Source of the DNA: Clostridia bacterium
Lineage (GTDB): Bacteria > Bacillota > Clostridia > Oscillospirales > CAG-272
Direction: 5' to 3'
Assembly (NCBI GenBank): GCA_017483305.1
Contig: JAFULC010000062.1
Span: 1 to 46,905, forward strand
DNA length: 46,905 bases
Part shown: positions 16,105 to 22,831 of the stretch, one piece after another
How the letters are laid out: every line of letters starts with the position of its first letter
Numbering within the stretch: position 1 is the stretch's first letter
The notes under the pieces: generated by a model
What the model was told of the DNA's origin: nothing
Seen by the model: only the letters and a program-made list of their open reading frames with translations
The model's database searches: none
Position numbers and translations under genes: made by a program

Positions 16105-16320
16105 TCAATCATCTACGGGAATTTCGATCATAGTTACCTCTTCATCCTCTACGAAGCCTGCAAGAGTGGTTTCGTCAGCATCAGTGGTAACGTCTTCGGT
16201 ATTATCAACCGTAGTTTCCTCGCCTTCAACAAATCCGTCGATATTTTCAATCACCAATATAACTATCAATGCTACGAGCAAAACAGCCGCAATAATGCCA
16301 ATGATCTTAAACTTTTTCAT
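16105..16320 (-). CDS. Small membrane-anchored acidic protein
   Basis: 71 aa: MKKFK, then one TM helix (about residues 6-26, IIGIIAAVLLVALIVILVI), then an acidic tail rich in Glu, Asp, Thr and Val (EGEETTVDNTEDVTTDADETT). The tail style resembles that of the downstream lipoprotein. I recognise no family. The ATG at 16320 was chosen, with GGAGG 5 nt upstream; an ATG at 16332 overlaps that ribosome binding site. A hairpin, ATGCCGA-CACT-TCGGCAT, lies directly before the ribosome binding site at 16335-16352. Confidence 0.75.
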   Translation of the reverse strand: MKKFKIIGIIAAVLLVALIVILVIENIDGFVEGEETTVDNTEDVTTDADETTLAGFVEDEEVTMIEIPVDD

Positions 16321-16365
16321 ATTTACCTCCAAAAATGCCGAAGTGTCGGCATATCTTATGCTAAA

Positions 16366-16394
16366 ATTATATCACATAAATAACTCTTTGTCAA
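16366..16394 (-). promoter_or_regulatory. Consensus extended -10 promoter of the acidic anchored protein genes
   Basis: Minus-strand TTGACA (16394-16389), 17-nt spacer and TATAAT (16371-16366), with TGTGA before the -10 box. It shares TTGACAAAG and TGTGATATAAT with the exopolysaccharide promoter at 1268-1296. Confidence 0.85.
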
Positions 16395-16494
16395 GAACAA
16401 ATAAATATATCGGCAAAAATGTTCCTCCCAAAGATTATGCATCAAGAAATATGTCAAACACTCTTATTTGAAAACGTCAAAAAGAGGTGTATTT

Positions 16495-17151
16495 ATGAAT
16501 CGCATCGCCAAAATCTCCAAAACACAAAGACCTTACCCTACCCTGGACCTTGCCCGAACCGCCGCAAAGGAGCTTTTTCACGATCGCTCACGCCCGTGGG
16601 AAGCAATCTTCGGGATAGGCGCGTATATATACGAATACGGCCCAAAGCTACCTTACGATCAATACGACGAGATCGCGAGCGGAGTCTGGGTGCATATCTC
16701 CGCCTACCTTGCCCCTACCGCAAAGATCGAATCCCCTGCGATAATCTGCGGCGGCGCGAGGATCTGTAACCATACTCTTGTCGAGCGATCGATAATCGGC
16801 TCGTTCTGTACGGTTGGCGAGATGTCAACCGTCAGAAGCAGCATCACCTTCGACCGTTCAAGGCTCTGCGGACATAATTCTCTGTCATCCTCGATCCTCG
16901 GCTACGAGGCAACTCTCGGTGAGGGCGCAATGATAACCGACACAAGACTCGACAATCTCAACGTCTCGATAAATATGCCCGACGAAAGATATATCTCGGG
17001 CAGATCTCACCTCGGTGCGATCATCTGCGACGGCGCACACGTGGGAGCCTCCTCGGTCGTCAATCCCGGCACTGTGATAGACTCCAACGCGTATATATAC
17101 CCGCTCTCCTCGGTCTCGGGCTATATCCCCCCATACTCCCGCACAAGATAG
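16495..17151 (+). CDS. Left-handed beta-helix (hexapeptide repeat) protein
   Basis: 218 aa. The N-terminal 60 residues are mixed helix; from about residue 65 on, hexapeptide-type turns are visible (ISAYLAPTAKIESPAIICGGARICNHTLVE in part, IIGSFCTVGEMS, ILGYEATLGEGAMI, AIICDGAHVGASSVVNPGTVIDSNAYIYP). This is the fold of the acyltransferase half of GlmU and of UDP-sugar N-acyltransferases; no nucleotidyltransferase domain is present. Substrate unknown. AGAGGTG lies about 6 nt before the ATG at 16495, which was chosen over 16468. It stands alone on plus, followed by a hairpin-rich region. Confidence 0.78.
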   Translation: MNRIAKISKTQRPYPTLDLARTAAKELFHDRSRPWEAIFGIGAYIYEYGPKLPYDQYDEIASGVWVHISAYLAPTAKIESPAIICGGARICNHTLVERSIIGSFCTVGEMSTVRSSITFDRSRLCGHNSLSSSILGYEATLGEGAMITDTRLDNLNVSINMPDERYISGRSHLGAIICDGAHVGASSVVNPGTVIDSNAYIYPLSSVSGYIPPYSRTR

Positions 17152-17446
17152 AAAAGAACGGTCGTAAACGACCGCTCTGAGACTGCCGAAAAAGCCGTTC
17201 TACCGCAAGCAAAAAAATCAGAGATAGGAAGGCAGCATAAAAAGAAAAAGCGTAGAAAAAAGATAAGCACAAGAATTTCATCGAGAAATCCTTGTGCTTG
17301 CTTGCTTTTTCCTTTCTTACACTCTGGCGTACCCTCGTACGCCGACGAATGTAAGAACGAAAAATATACCTACCTTTTTCGAAGTCTCCCAGCGTGTCAA
17401 GACTTTCTCGACACGCTGAGAACGGTCGTAAACGACCGTTCTTTTC
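17152..17446. other. Gene-free tract with five consecutive hairpins
   Basis: No credible gene. The stems are: AGAACGGTCG-TAAA-CGACCG (17155-17174); AAGCACAAG...TTGTGCTT (17265-17299), extended by GAAAAAGC (17244) with GCTTTTTC (17304); CTTAC...GTAAG enclosing GGCGTAC...GTACGCC (17316-17355); AGCGTGTC...GACACGCT (17391-17417); and AGAACGGTCG-TAAA-CGACCGTTCT with a T-rich tail (17419-17446). The first and last share the same core. Part must act as terminators for the flanking convergent genes; the rest is unexplained and could be a structured RNA. Confidence 0.65.
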
Positions 17447-18871
17447 TTATTGCTGGTTTCGGAGCCCCTTTGGGTAATGATTTTTGCAAACACCCGAGCT
17501 TATCTTTCCGCCGCCGACGGCACAGCCGTCAATCAGCACCGCCGCCCAGCCGTCCGCCTTTCCGCAAAAGCTTTCAATGCCCTCAACCGAGATCTCAAGA
17601 CCGCGCAGATACTGCGCCGCCTGCATGGTCTCGCCGCCAAGCAACACCTTACGGGCAAAGCAATTTCCGTATGCCGAGAAAAGCTGATGATGTGGCACGA
17701 ATCTCCTGCCTGCAAGCTCTCCCACGCAAACGCCTGCCGCAAAAACCGAATACTTCGGCAAAGCTATCTTGGGCTTTATGTAAACCTTCTCATTCAGATA
17801 TATAAGCTCGTATAACTCTCCGTCAATGCTACCCTCGGCGAGATTTTCGTCAATAAACGCCTTCGCGGCGGCAATCGCCTCGACCTCCTGCTTGCCGGGT
17901 CTCTGCACAACGCCCTTTTTGCCCTTCTGCTTCGCGGTCGGCTCATTCTTACATAAATTATCACCATGTCTGCGCATGACCGCAATAAACTGACCCTCAC
18001 CATCCGACACGTGAGGATAAAACCTCCTCGTCCTTGTCATGTCGTATCGGCAACCGTCAAAGCAAATTCCGTCCGACGTGACCCGCTTGAGCCCATCCGT
18101 GACCTCGCAAAGCTCGAAATCGGGGTATTTGTCGAGAAACCAAGCCACGTTCATCTCGTTTTCCTCAAGCGAGAACGTGCAGGTCGAATAGATAAGAACT
18201 CCTTGCTCCGCAACGCATTTCTCGACATTAGTCAGTATCTCCCTTTGACGCTCCGCGCACATCTCAACGTTTTCCTCGCTCCACTCGTCAATAGCAAGTG
18301 AATTTTTACGGAACATACCCTCTCCCGAGCAGGGCGCATCGCACAAAACAACGTCAAACTCATTTGGATAAGTCTCTGCAAGCACGGCAGTGTCAAGATT
18401 GACAACGACCGTGTTCACACAGCCCATTCTTTCCACGTTTCCCTGCAATATGCGGCATCTTTTCGCCTCATATTCATTGGCAACTACAACTCCGCTCTTG
18501 CCAACGGCTGATGCAAGCTGGGTGGTCTTTCCGCCAGGCGCCGAGCATGAATCAAGCACCTTCGCTCCCCTCGGGATCTCGATCGCGTGAACTGTCGCCA
18601 TAGCAGAAGGATCCTGCATATATATCATTCCCGAATGGTGACACGGAAGCCGCCCCGGGAATTGTTCCTCGGTGTAATAAGCGTCGGGCGGAAAAGATGC
18701 CTTTCTTTTGTCAATTTTCACGTCCAGCGCCTCGAAATGTTGCACCGAGCACTTAATTTCGTTTACTCTGAAGGATTTAACTGCCTCGCGAGTCTCAATT
18801 GCTTCAAAAAAAGCACTGCTCTGCTCGCCAAGCAAGCCCTCCATTCTCTCCTTGAATTTTACGGGAAGCAT
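17447..18871 (-). CDS. RsmF/RsmB-type rRNA 5-methylcytosine methyltransferase
   Basis: SAM-dependent methyltransferase of 474 aa from the NOL1/NOP2/Sun family that makes m5C in rRNA. Features: SAM-binding DSCSAPGGKTTQLA (about 107-120) and the two conserved cysteines in DAPCSGEGMF (about C181) and YSTCTFSLEENE (about C231). The C-terminal domain with RFVPHHQLFSAYGNCF and LRGLEISVE matches the RsmF/YebU-type extension. The ATG at 18871 lies 1 nt after the stop of the phosphatase gene, with AAAGGA upstream; the longer GTG start at 18889 would overlap that gene. Terminator-like hairpins follow at 17419-17446. Confidence 0.88.
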   Translation of the reverse strand: MLPVKFKERMEGLLGEQSSAFFEAIETREAVKSFRVNEIKCSVQHFEALDVKIDKRKASFPPDAYYTEEQFPGRLPCHHSGMIYMQDPSAMATVHAIEIPRGAKVLDSCSAPGGKTTQLASAVGKSGVVVANEYEAKRCRILQGNVERMGCVNTVVVNLDTAVLAETYPNEFDVVLCDAPCSGEGMFRKNSLAIDEWSEENVEMCAERQREILTNVEKCVAEQGVLIYSTCTFSLEENEMNVAWFLDKYPDFELCEVTDGLKRVTSDGICFDGCRYDMTRTRRFYPHVSDGEGQFIAVMRRHGDNLCKNEPTAKQKGKKGVVQRPGKQEVEAIAAAKAFIDENLAEGSIDGELYELIYLNEKVYIKPKIALPKYSVFAAGVCVGELAGRRFVPHHQLFSAYGNCFARKVLLGGETMQAAQYLRGLEISVEGIESFCGKADGWAAVLIDGCAVGGGKISSGVCKNHYPKGLRNQQ

Positions 18872-18872
18872 A

Positions 18873-19550
18873 TCATTCTGTCCTTTCACCCGTTTTCGTT
18901 AATATATCAAGCAATATCGCCTCAAGCCCATCCGCACTGTCGGCAAAATAGTCCGCACCGCACTCTATAAGCTCGTCCTTGTCCCTGAAGCCCCAAGTCA
19001 CGCAAACACACGGCACGCCCGCGTTCTTTGCGGTATGAATATCTACCTCGGAGTCTCCGACGCACACCGCCTCTCCGCATCTGAGCGTTTTCATTGCAAG
19101 CAGGACGGGATCGGCAGACGGCTTACGGCAAATATCCGCTCTGTCGCCAACGGCAAAGTCGACAAGACTGGGAAAATAAAGCTCGCATAAGGACTGCACC
19201 GCGCCGTCGGGCTTGTTCGACACGACCGCTATCTTAAATCCCCTTTTTCTCAATCTGCCGATCAAATCGACCAGATTGTCGTAGGGCGCGGTCTTGACTC
19301 CCGAATTTTGCTCATAATAGGCCTTGTATTCCTCCAAAAATCTCTCAAAGTCATCTCCTGCAAGCCCTCCGTCAAGCGATCGCTCGATCAGATTCCTTGC
19401 TCCGTTGCCTAAAAATCGGCGTATATCCGACCGACTTCTTGGAGAAAATCCGTACTTTTCAAGCATATAGTTAACACAATCCGTCAGGTCGTCGAGCGTG
19501 TTAAGCAACGTGCCGTCAAGATCAAAAACAATTACCTTCTCAGAATTCAT
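18873..19550 (-). CDS. gph: HAD-family phosphatase, phosphoglycolate phosphatase-like
   Basis: 225-aa haloacid dehalogenase superfamily hydrolase. Motif I is FDLDGTLLNT (nucleophile D10, D12), motif II VVSNKP, and motifs III/IV include RKPSADPVLL and VCVGDSEVDIHTAKNAG. An alpha-helical type C1 cap lies between motifs I and II. By sequence it fits 2-phosphoglycolate phosphatase or PpaX/MupP-like enzymes, so the exact substrate is uncertain. GAGG lies upstream of the ATG. It is the first gene of a two-gene operon with the rRNA methyltransferase; promoter at 19583-19611. Confidence 0.85.
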   Translation of the reverse strand: MNSEKVIVFDLDGTLLNTLDDLTDCVNYMLEKYGFSPRSRSDIRRFLGNGARNLIERSLDGGLAGDDFERFLEEYKAYYEQNSGVKTAPYDNLVDLIGRLRKRGFKIAVVSNKPDGAVQSLCELYFPSLVDFAVGDRADICRKPSADPVLLAMKTLRCGEAVCVGDSEVDIHTAKNAGVPCVCVTWGFRDKDELIECGADYFADSADGLEAILLDILTKTGERTE

Positions 19551-19582
19551 AATATTTCCTCACTATCAATTCAAACAATATA

Positions 19583-19611
19583 ATTTTATACTATCATAGC
19601 CGTTTTGTCAA
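19583..19611 (-). promoter_or_regulatory. Promoter of the phosphatase-methyltransferase operon
   Basis: Minus-strand TTGACA (19611-19606), 17-nt spacer, TAAAAT (19588-19583). Confidence 0.65.
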
Positions 19612-19675
19612 TGTTATTTGCAAAAAAGAATCGGCATCTCTCGACATAATCCGTAACCCTTCGCCGAGGGCAAAA

Positions 19676-19699
19676 TATAATGATAATGGGAAACTCCCA
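19676..19699 (+). promoter_or_regulatory. feoAB -10 box overlapped by a candidate Fur site
   Basis: TATAAT at 19676-19681 begins the run TATAATGATAATGGG, which matches the left half of the 19-bp Fur consensus (about 13 of 19 positions by hand alignment over 19676-19694). A small palindrome, TGGGA-AAC-TCCCA, follows at 19687-19699, about the expected transcription start. No good -35 box is visible. Iron repression of feoAB is well known in other bacteria; here it is inference. Confidence 0.5.
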
Positions 19700-19724
19700 A
19701 TACTTAAATACGGAGATAAACTTT

Positions 19725-20015
19725 ATGAATAAACCTTATGCATTATGCGATCTTTCGGCAGGCGAGTCGGCAAGAATAGTCGAAATTTTGCCATGCGGAG
19801 ACATCCGACAACGCTTTTTAGACATCGGGCTTATCCGCGGAACAAGGATAAAATGTCTGCACCGAAGCCGCGGCAACGATATGAAGGCGTATCTGATACG
19901 CGGCGCGGTCATCGCGATACGAAATGAGGATTGCAGATCGGTTCTGGTCGAAAAGGAGGTGGAGTTCGATGGGTCTGACATCAAAGAGCACAGGGTCTGC
20001 ACTGAGCCGCGATAA
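19725..20015 (+). CDS. feoA: Ferrous iron transport protein A
   Basis: 96-aa SH3-like cytoplasmic protein required with FeoB for Fe(II) uptake. Features: LCDLSAGESARIVEIL, IRQRFLDIGLIRGTRIKCLHRSRG and YLIRGAVIAIRNEDC, all typical of FeoA. Translation starts at ATG 19725, with CGGAG about 9 nt upstream, not at the longer frame from 19680, which starts inside the promoter. Its last 47 nt overlap the start of feoB in another frame, indicating translational coupling. Confidence 0.93.
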   Translation: MNKPYALCDLSAGESARIVEILPCGDIRQRFLDIGLIRGTRIKCLHRSRGNDMKAYLIRGAVIAIRNEDCRSVLVEKEVEFDGSDIKEHRVCTEPR

Positions 20016-21990
20016 AAAAAGCCTCACACCTGATTTCAAAATAGCGATAGTCGGCAATCCCAACGTCGGTAAAAGCACGGTTTTCAACGCCTTGACGGGT
20101 ATGAATCAGCACACGGGAAACTGGACGGGAAAGACCGTCAGTCTTGCGGAGGGCCGCTTTGCTTTAGGGTGCAAGACCTGTGTTGCCGTGGACGTTCCGG
20201 GTACATATTCGCTCGTCGCCCGCTCCGCCGAGGAGGAGATCGCAAGGGGGATTTTGCACTCCCCCGATATAGATGCCATTGTGGTGGTCTGCGACGCCAC
20301 CTGCCTTGAAAGAAACCTGATTTTAGCGCTTCAGATACTTGCCTTGAAGAGACCGACTATCATCTGTGTCAACCTGCTCGACGAGGCAAAGCGAAAAGGA
20401 ATCGACGTTGACATCGTACTGCTGGAGCAACGGCTCGGTGTGAGGGTAGTAGGCACCGTGGCGCGTAAAAAGGGCGGTCTTCGCGACCTGACCCGAGCAC
20501 TCGAATCGCTTTTATCCACTCAAGAAAAGGACTCTGATGCCCCGCCGAGCGAAGGCACCAAGAAAAGTGAGATTTGCTTGTCTGATAAGGAAAATCTCGA
20601 GAGAAAGCCCTCACAAAACGCATCGAGATCCAACCTTGATTCAGAGAACATTTCAGCAGAAAACGAAGAAAACTCCGATAACGGTTCGGAGCAGGTCGTC
20701 CTCGCCGCCGAAAGCATCTACCGCGAGGTGTGCAGGCAAAAAAAGAGCAAAAATCAAGATCGCGACCGTCTTTACGACTATTTATTCATCGGGAAAAAGA
20801 CATCTTATCCCATTATGCTCGCTCTGCTTGCGATCATATTCTGGATCACCATAGTCGGAGCAAACTATCCGTCCGAGTGGCTGTCTACGGCGTTGTTTTT
20901 TCTTGGCGACAAGCTCGGAATTCTCTTGCGGCATATAGGTATTCCCGACTGGCTATACGGCGTTTTGATAGACGGAGCCTACCGCACGCTTGCCTGGATA
21001 GTCTCGGTAATGCTGCCTCCGATGGCGATATTTTTTCCGCTTTTCACTCTGCTTGAGGACTCGGGATACCTTCCGCGCGTCGCATTTAATCTTGATAAGC
21101 CTTTCAAAAAGTGCAATAGCTGCGGCAAGCAGGCACTGACGATGTGCATGGGCTTCGGATGCAACGCAACGGGTGTCGTCGGCTGCCGGATCATAGATTC
21201 TCCGCGAGAGCGTATGATAGCCATGCTGACTAATTCCTTAGTTCCCTGCAACGGCAGATTTCCTTTACTTGTAACGCTTTTGTCGATATTTTTTGTTGGT
21301 GGCGCGGTTGGGATCTCGTCATCGTTTGTCTCGGCAATTCTACTGACGGCACTGATAATTCTTGCCGTAGGAATGACCCTTTTAGTGTCAAAAATCCTAT
21401 CGGTTACGCTTCTGCGCGGCTTGCCGTCGGCATTCACCCTTGAGCTTCCGCCCTATCGAAAACCGCAGATCTGCAAGACCTTGATACGCTCGGTTTTTGA
21501 CCGAACAATATTCGTTTTGGGCAGGGCTATCATCTCGGCTCTGCCTGCGGGAATCCTTATATGGCTTATGGGAAATCTCGATTTTGGAGGCGTGAGTCTT
21601 CTTGCAATTTGCTCGGATTTTCTCGATCCGTTTGCGAGTCTTTTGGGGCTTGACGGCGTGATCCTATTGGCATTTATACTTGCACTTCCTGCTAACGAAA
21701 TAGTAATTCCGATAATTATTATGGCGTACACGTCGGCGGCGATGCTGACCGATCACAGCTCGCTTTTTGAACTCAAGGAATTGTTTTTGAGCAACGGATG
21801 GACCGCGAAAACCGCTTTGTGTACAATGCTTTTCTCACTGTTCCACTGGCCCTGCGCGACCACGCTTCTGACTGTCAAAAAGGAGTCGGGAAGCTGGCTT
21901 TGGACTCTCGCGGCGGCAATAATACCCACCGTTTGCGGTATAATTATCTGCATGCTTACAAACGGCATTTTTGCTCTTTGCAGGTGCTAA
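19969..21990 (+). CDS. feoB: Ferrous iron transporter FeoB
   Basis: Membrane GTPase-transporter for Fe(II), 673 aa. The N-terminal G domain shows G1 GNPNVGKST (29-37), a TGKTVS switch region, G3 DVPGTYS (75-81) and G4 VNLLDEA. The membrane domain has two Gate regions and the signature KCNSCGKQALTMCMGFGCNATG followed by LVPCNGRFP. Between the GTPase/GDI part and TM1 lies a low-complexity Ser/Glu/Asn-rich linker of about 55 residues (STQEKDSDAPP to DNGSEQ) that looks like an insertion. Start at 19969 with AAGGAGG upstream, overlapping feoA. No FeoC gene follows. It ends before the long terminator at 22066-22115. Confidence 0.96.
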   Translation: MGLTSKSTGSALSRDKKSLTPDFKIAIVGNPNVGKSTVFNALTGMNQHTGNWTGKTVSLAEGRFALGCKTCVAVDVPGTYSLVARSAEEEIARGILHSPDIDAIVVVCDATCLERNLILALQILALKRPTIICVNLLDEAKRKGIDVDIVLLEQRLGVRVVGTVARKKGGLRDLTRALESLLSTQEKDSDAPPSEGTKKSEICLSDKENLERKPSQNASRSNLDSENISAENEENSDNGSEQVVLAAESIYREVCRQKKSKNQDRDRLYDYLFIGKKTSYPIMLALLAIIFWITIVGANYPSEWLSTALFFLGDKLGILLRHIGIPDWLYGVLIDGAYRTLAWIVSVMLPPMAIFFPLFTLLEDSGYLPRVAFNLDKPFKKCNSCGKQALTMCMGFGCNATGVVGCRIIDSPRERMIAMLTNSLVPCNGRFPLLVTLLSIFFVGGAVGISSSFVSAILLTALIILAVGMTLLVSKILSVTLLRGLPSAFTLELPPYRKPQICKTLIRSVFDRTIFVLGRAIISALPAGILIWLMGNLDFGGVSLLAICSDFLDPFASLLGLDGVILLAFILALPANEIVIPIIIMAYTSAAMLTDHSSLFELKELFLSNGWTAKTALCTMLFSLFHWPCATTLLTVKKESGSWLWTLAAAIIPTVCGIIICMLTNGIFALCRC

Positions 21991-22028
21991 ACTATCGGCG
22001 ATTGCGTCTTGGCAAGGAGGCTGATGTT

Positions 22029-22058
22029 GTGCCTTTAGAGTTAATTTTAGCATTTTGA
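22029..22058 (+). other. Strong ribosome binding site followed by a nine-codon open frame after feoB
   Basis: AAGGAGG at 22014-22020 is followed 8 nt later by GTG and eight further sense codons (PLELILAF) before TGA at 22056-22058. An alternative ATG at 22024 ends after four codons. Many clostridial feoAB operons carry a short FeoB-associated Cys-rich membrane protein here, so this may be its remnant, or a leader peptide ahead of the terminator. Confidence 0.25.
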
Positions 22059-22065
22059 GAGATCA

Positions 22066-22115
22066 AAAAAGAAGCGACGGAGACCTGTTTTCAGGACTCC
22101 GTCGCTTCTTTTTTA
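22066..22115 (+). terminator. Long rho-independent terminator of the feoAB operon
   Basis: AAGAAGCGACGGAG (22069-22082) pairs with CTCCGTCGCTTCTT (22097-22110), with an inner CCTG-TTTT-CAGG stem, followed by a T run. Confidence 0.92.
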
Positions 22116-22137
22116 TGCAATTGTCAACAGGCGAATT

Positions 22138-22153
22138 GTGTATACTTATACAC
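22138..22153. promoter_or_regulatory. 16-bp palindrome in the feoB-NUDIX interval
   Basis: GTGTATA-CT-TATACAC, with 7-bp arms, could be a regulator site or a -10-like TATACT element. It lies in a roughly 130-nt stretch between the feoAB terminator and the 3' end of the convergent NUDIX gene where no promoter is expected. Confidence 0.3.
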
Positions 22154-22249
22154 TTATCGATCCGTGTTGTTTTATCGTGGAAACGTGCTTTTTTAATCTG
22201 CGCCGGTGTTTTAATACTGACGTTGGCGGCGATCATATCGCAACTTTAG

Positions 22250-22675
22250 TCAATTTTTCTTTTCGATATAATCGATGGCGAGAGACAAAACTCTCTTATC
22301 GTTTCCATGAGTAAGCAACGACTCCGCCTGCTCGATCGGTATCCAAGCGACCTCCGCGACCTCGCCCGGTCGCGCTTTTATCTCGGTCTGTCTTGTAAAG
22401 GCGAGAAAATAAACGACTTCCTTTTTTACTCCCGGCTTGGGTCTGTAATAAACGGGCTGTCTGAATTTTTCGTTGATATGTATGCGAACTGCGGTTTCCT
22501 CATGAACCTCTCTTTCCGCAGTCATCTTCTCGGTCTCGCCCACCTCGACGTGTCCCTTCGGGAACGAATGGTGTCCGTGCTCCGAGTGCTTTATCATAAG
22601 CACGTACCTTTGCAGCTTTCCGTCCTTTCGCTCATTGCGAAAAACTACGGCACCGCAGGATTTTTCAAAAGTCAT
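22250..22675 (-). CDS. NUDIX hydrolase (MutT-like)
   Basis: 141-aa pyrophosphohydrolase. The Nudix box is complete: G41-x5-E47-x7-R55-E56-V-x-E59-E60 within GHVEVGETEKMTAEREVHEE. The N-terminal TFEKSCGAVVFR and the HHSFPKGHVE context resemble diadenosine tetraphosphate-type hydrolases; the substrate is not certain. GGAGG lies 8 nt before the ATG at 22675, chosen over 22723. It lies downstream of infB on the same strand, separated by the hairpin at 22709-22742. Confidence 0.9.
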   Translation of the reverse strand: MTFEKSCGAVVFRNERKDGKLQRYVLMIKHSEHGHHSFPKGHVEVGETEKMTAEREVHEETAVRIHINEKFRQPVYYRPKPGVKKEVVYFLAFTRQTEIKARPGEVAEVAWIPIEQAESLLTHGNDKRVLSLAIDYIEKKN

Positions 22676-22708
22676 TTTCTCACCTCCTAACACTAAGGTC
22701 TTAAACCC

Positions 22709-22742
22709 GAAATGCAGGCTCACCGATATGAGCCTGCATTTC
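22709..22742 (-). terminator. Hairpin terminator downstream of infB
   Basis: GAAATGCAGGCTCA and TGAGCCTGCATTTC form a 14-bp perfect stem around a 6-nt loop. The T run after it on the minus strand is short, so some readthrough into the NUDIX gene is possible. Confidence 0.7.
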
Positions 22743-22831
22743 TGATCTGCGCGGGGATTATATCCGTACTGTAGTGAATATTTTGTTTAAAATTTGAATA
22801 TTTGTGTGAATATTCAAATTCGGTTTTGGGC

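Noticed and set aside
22115-22249. 44-codon frame with a possible TM helix (MQLSTGELC...)
   Set aside because: Its ATG lies in the T run of the feoAB terminator, with no ribosome binding site or promoter.
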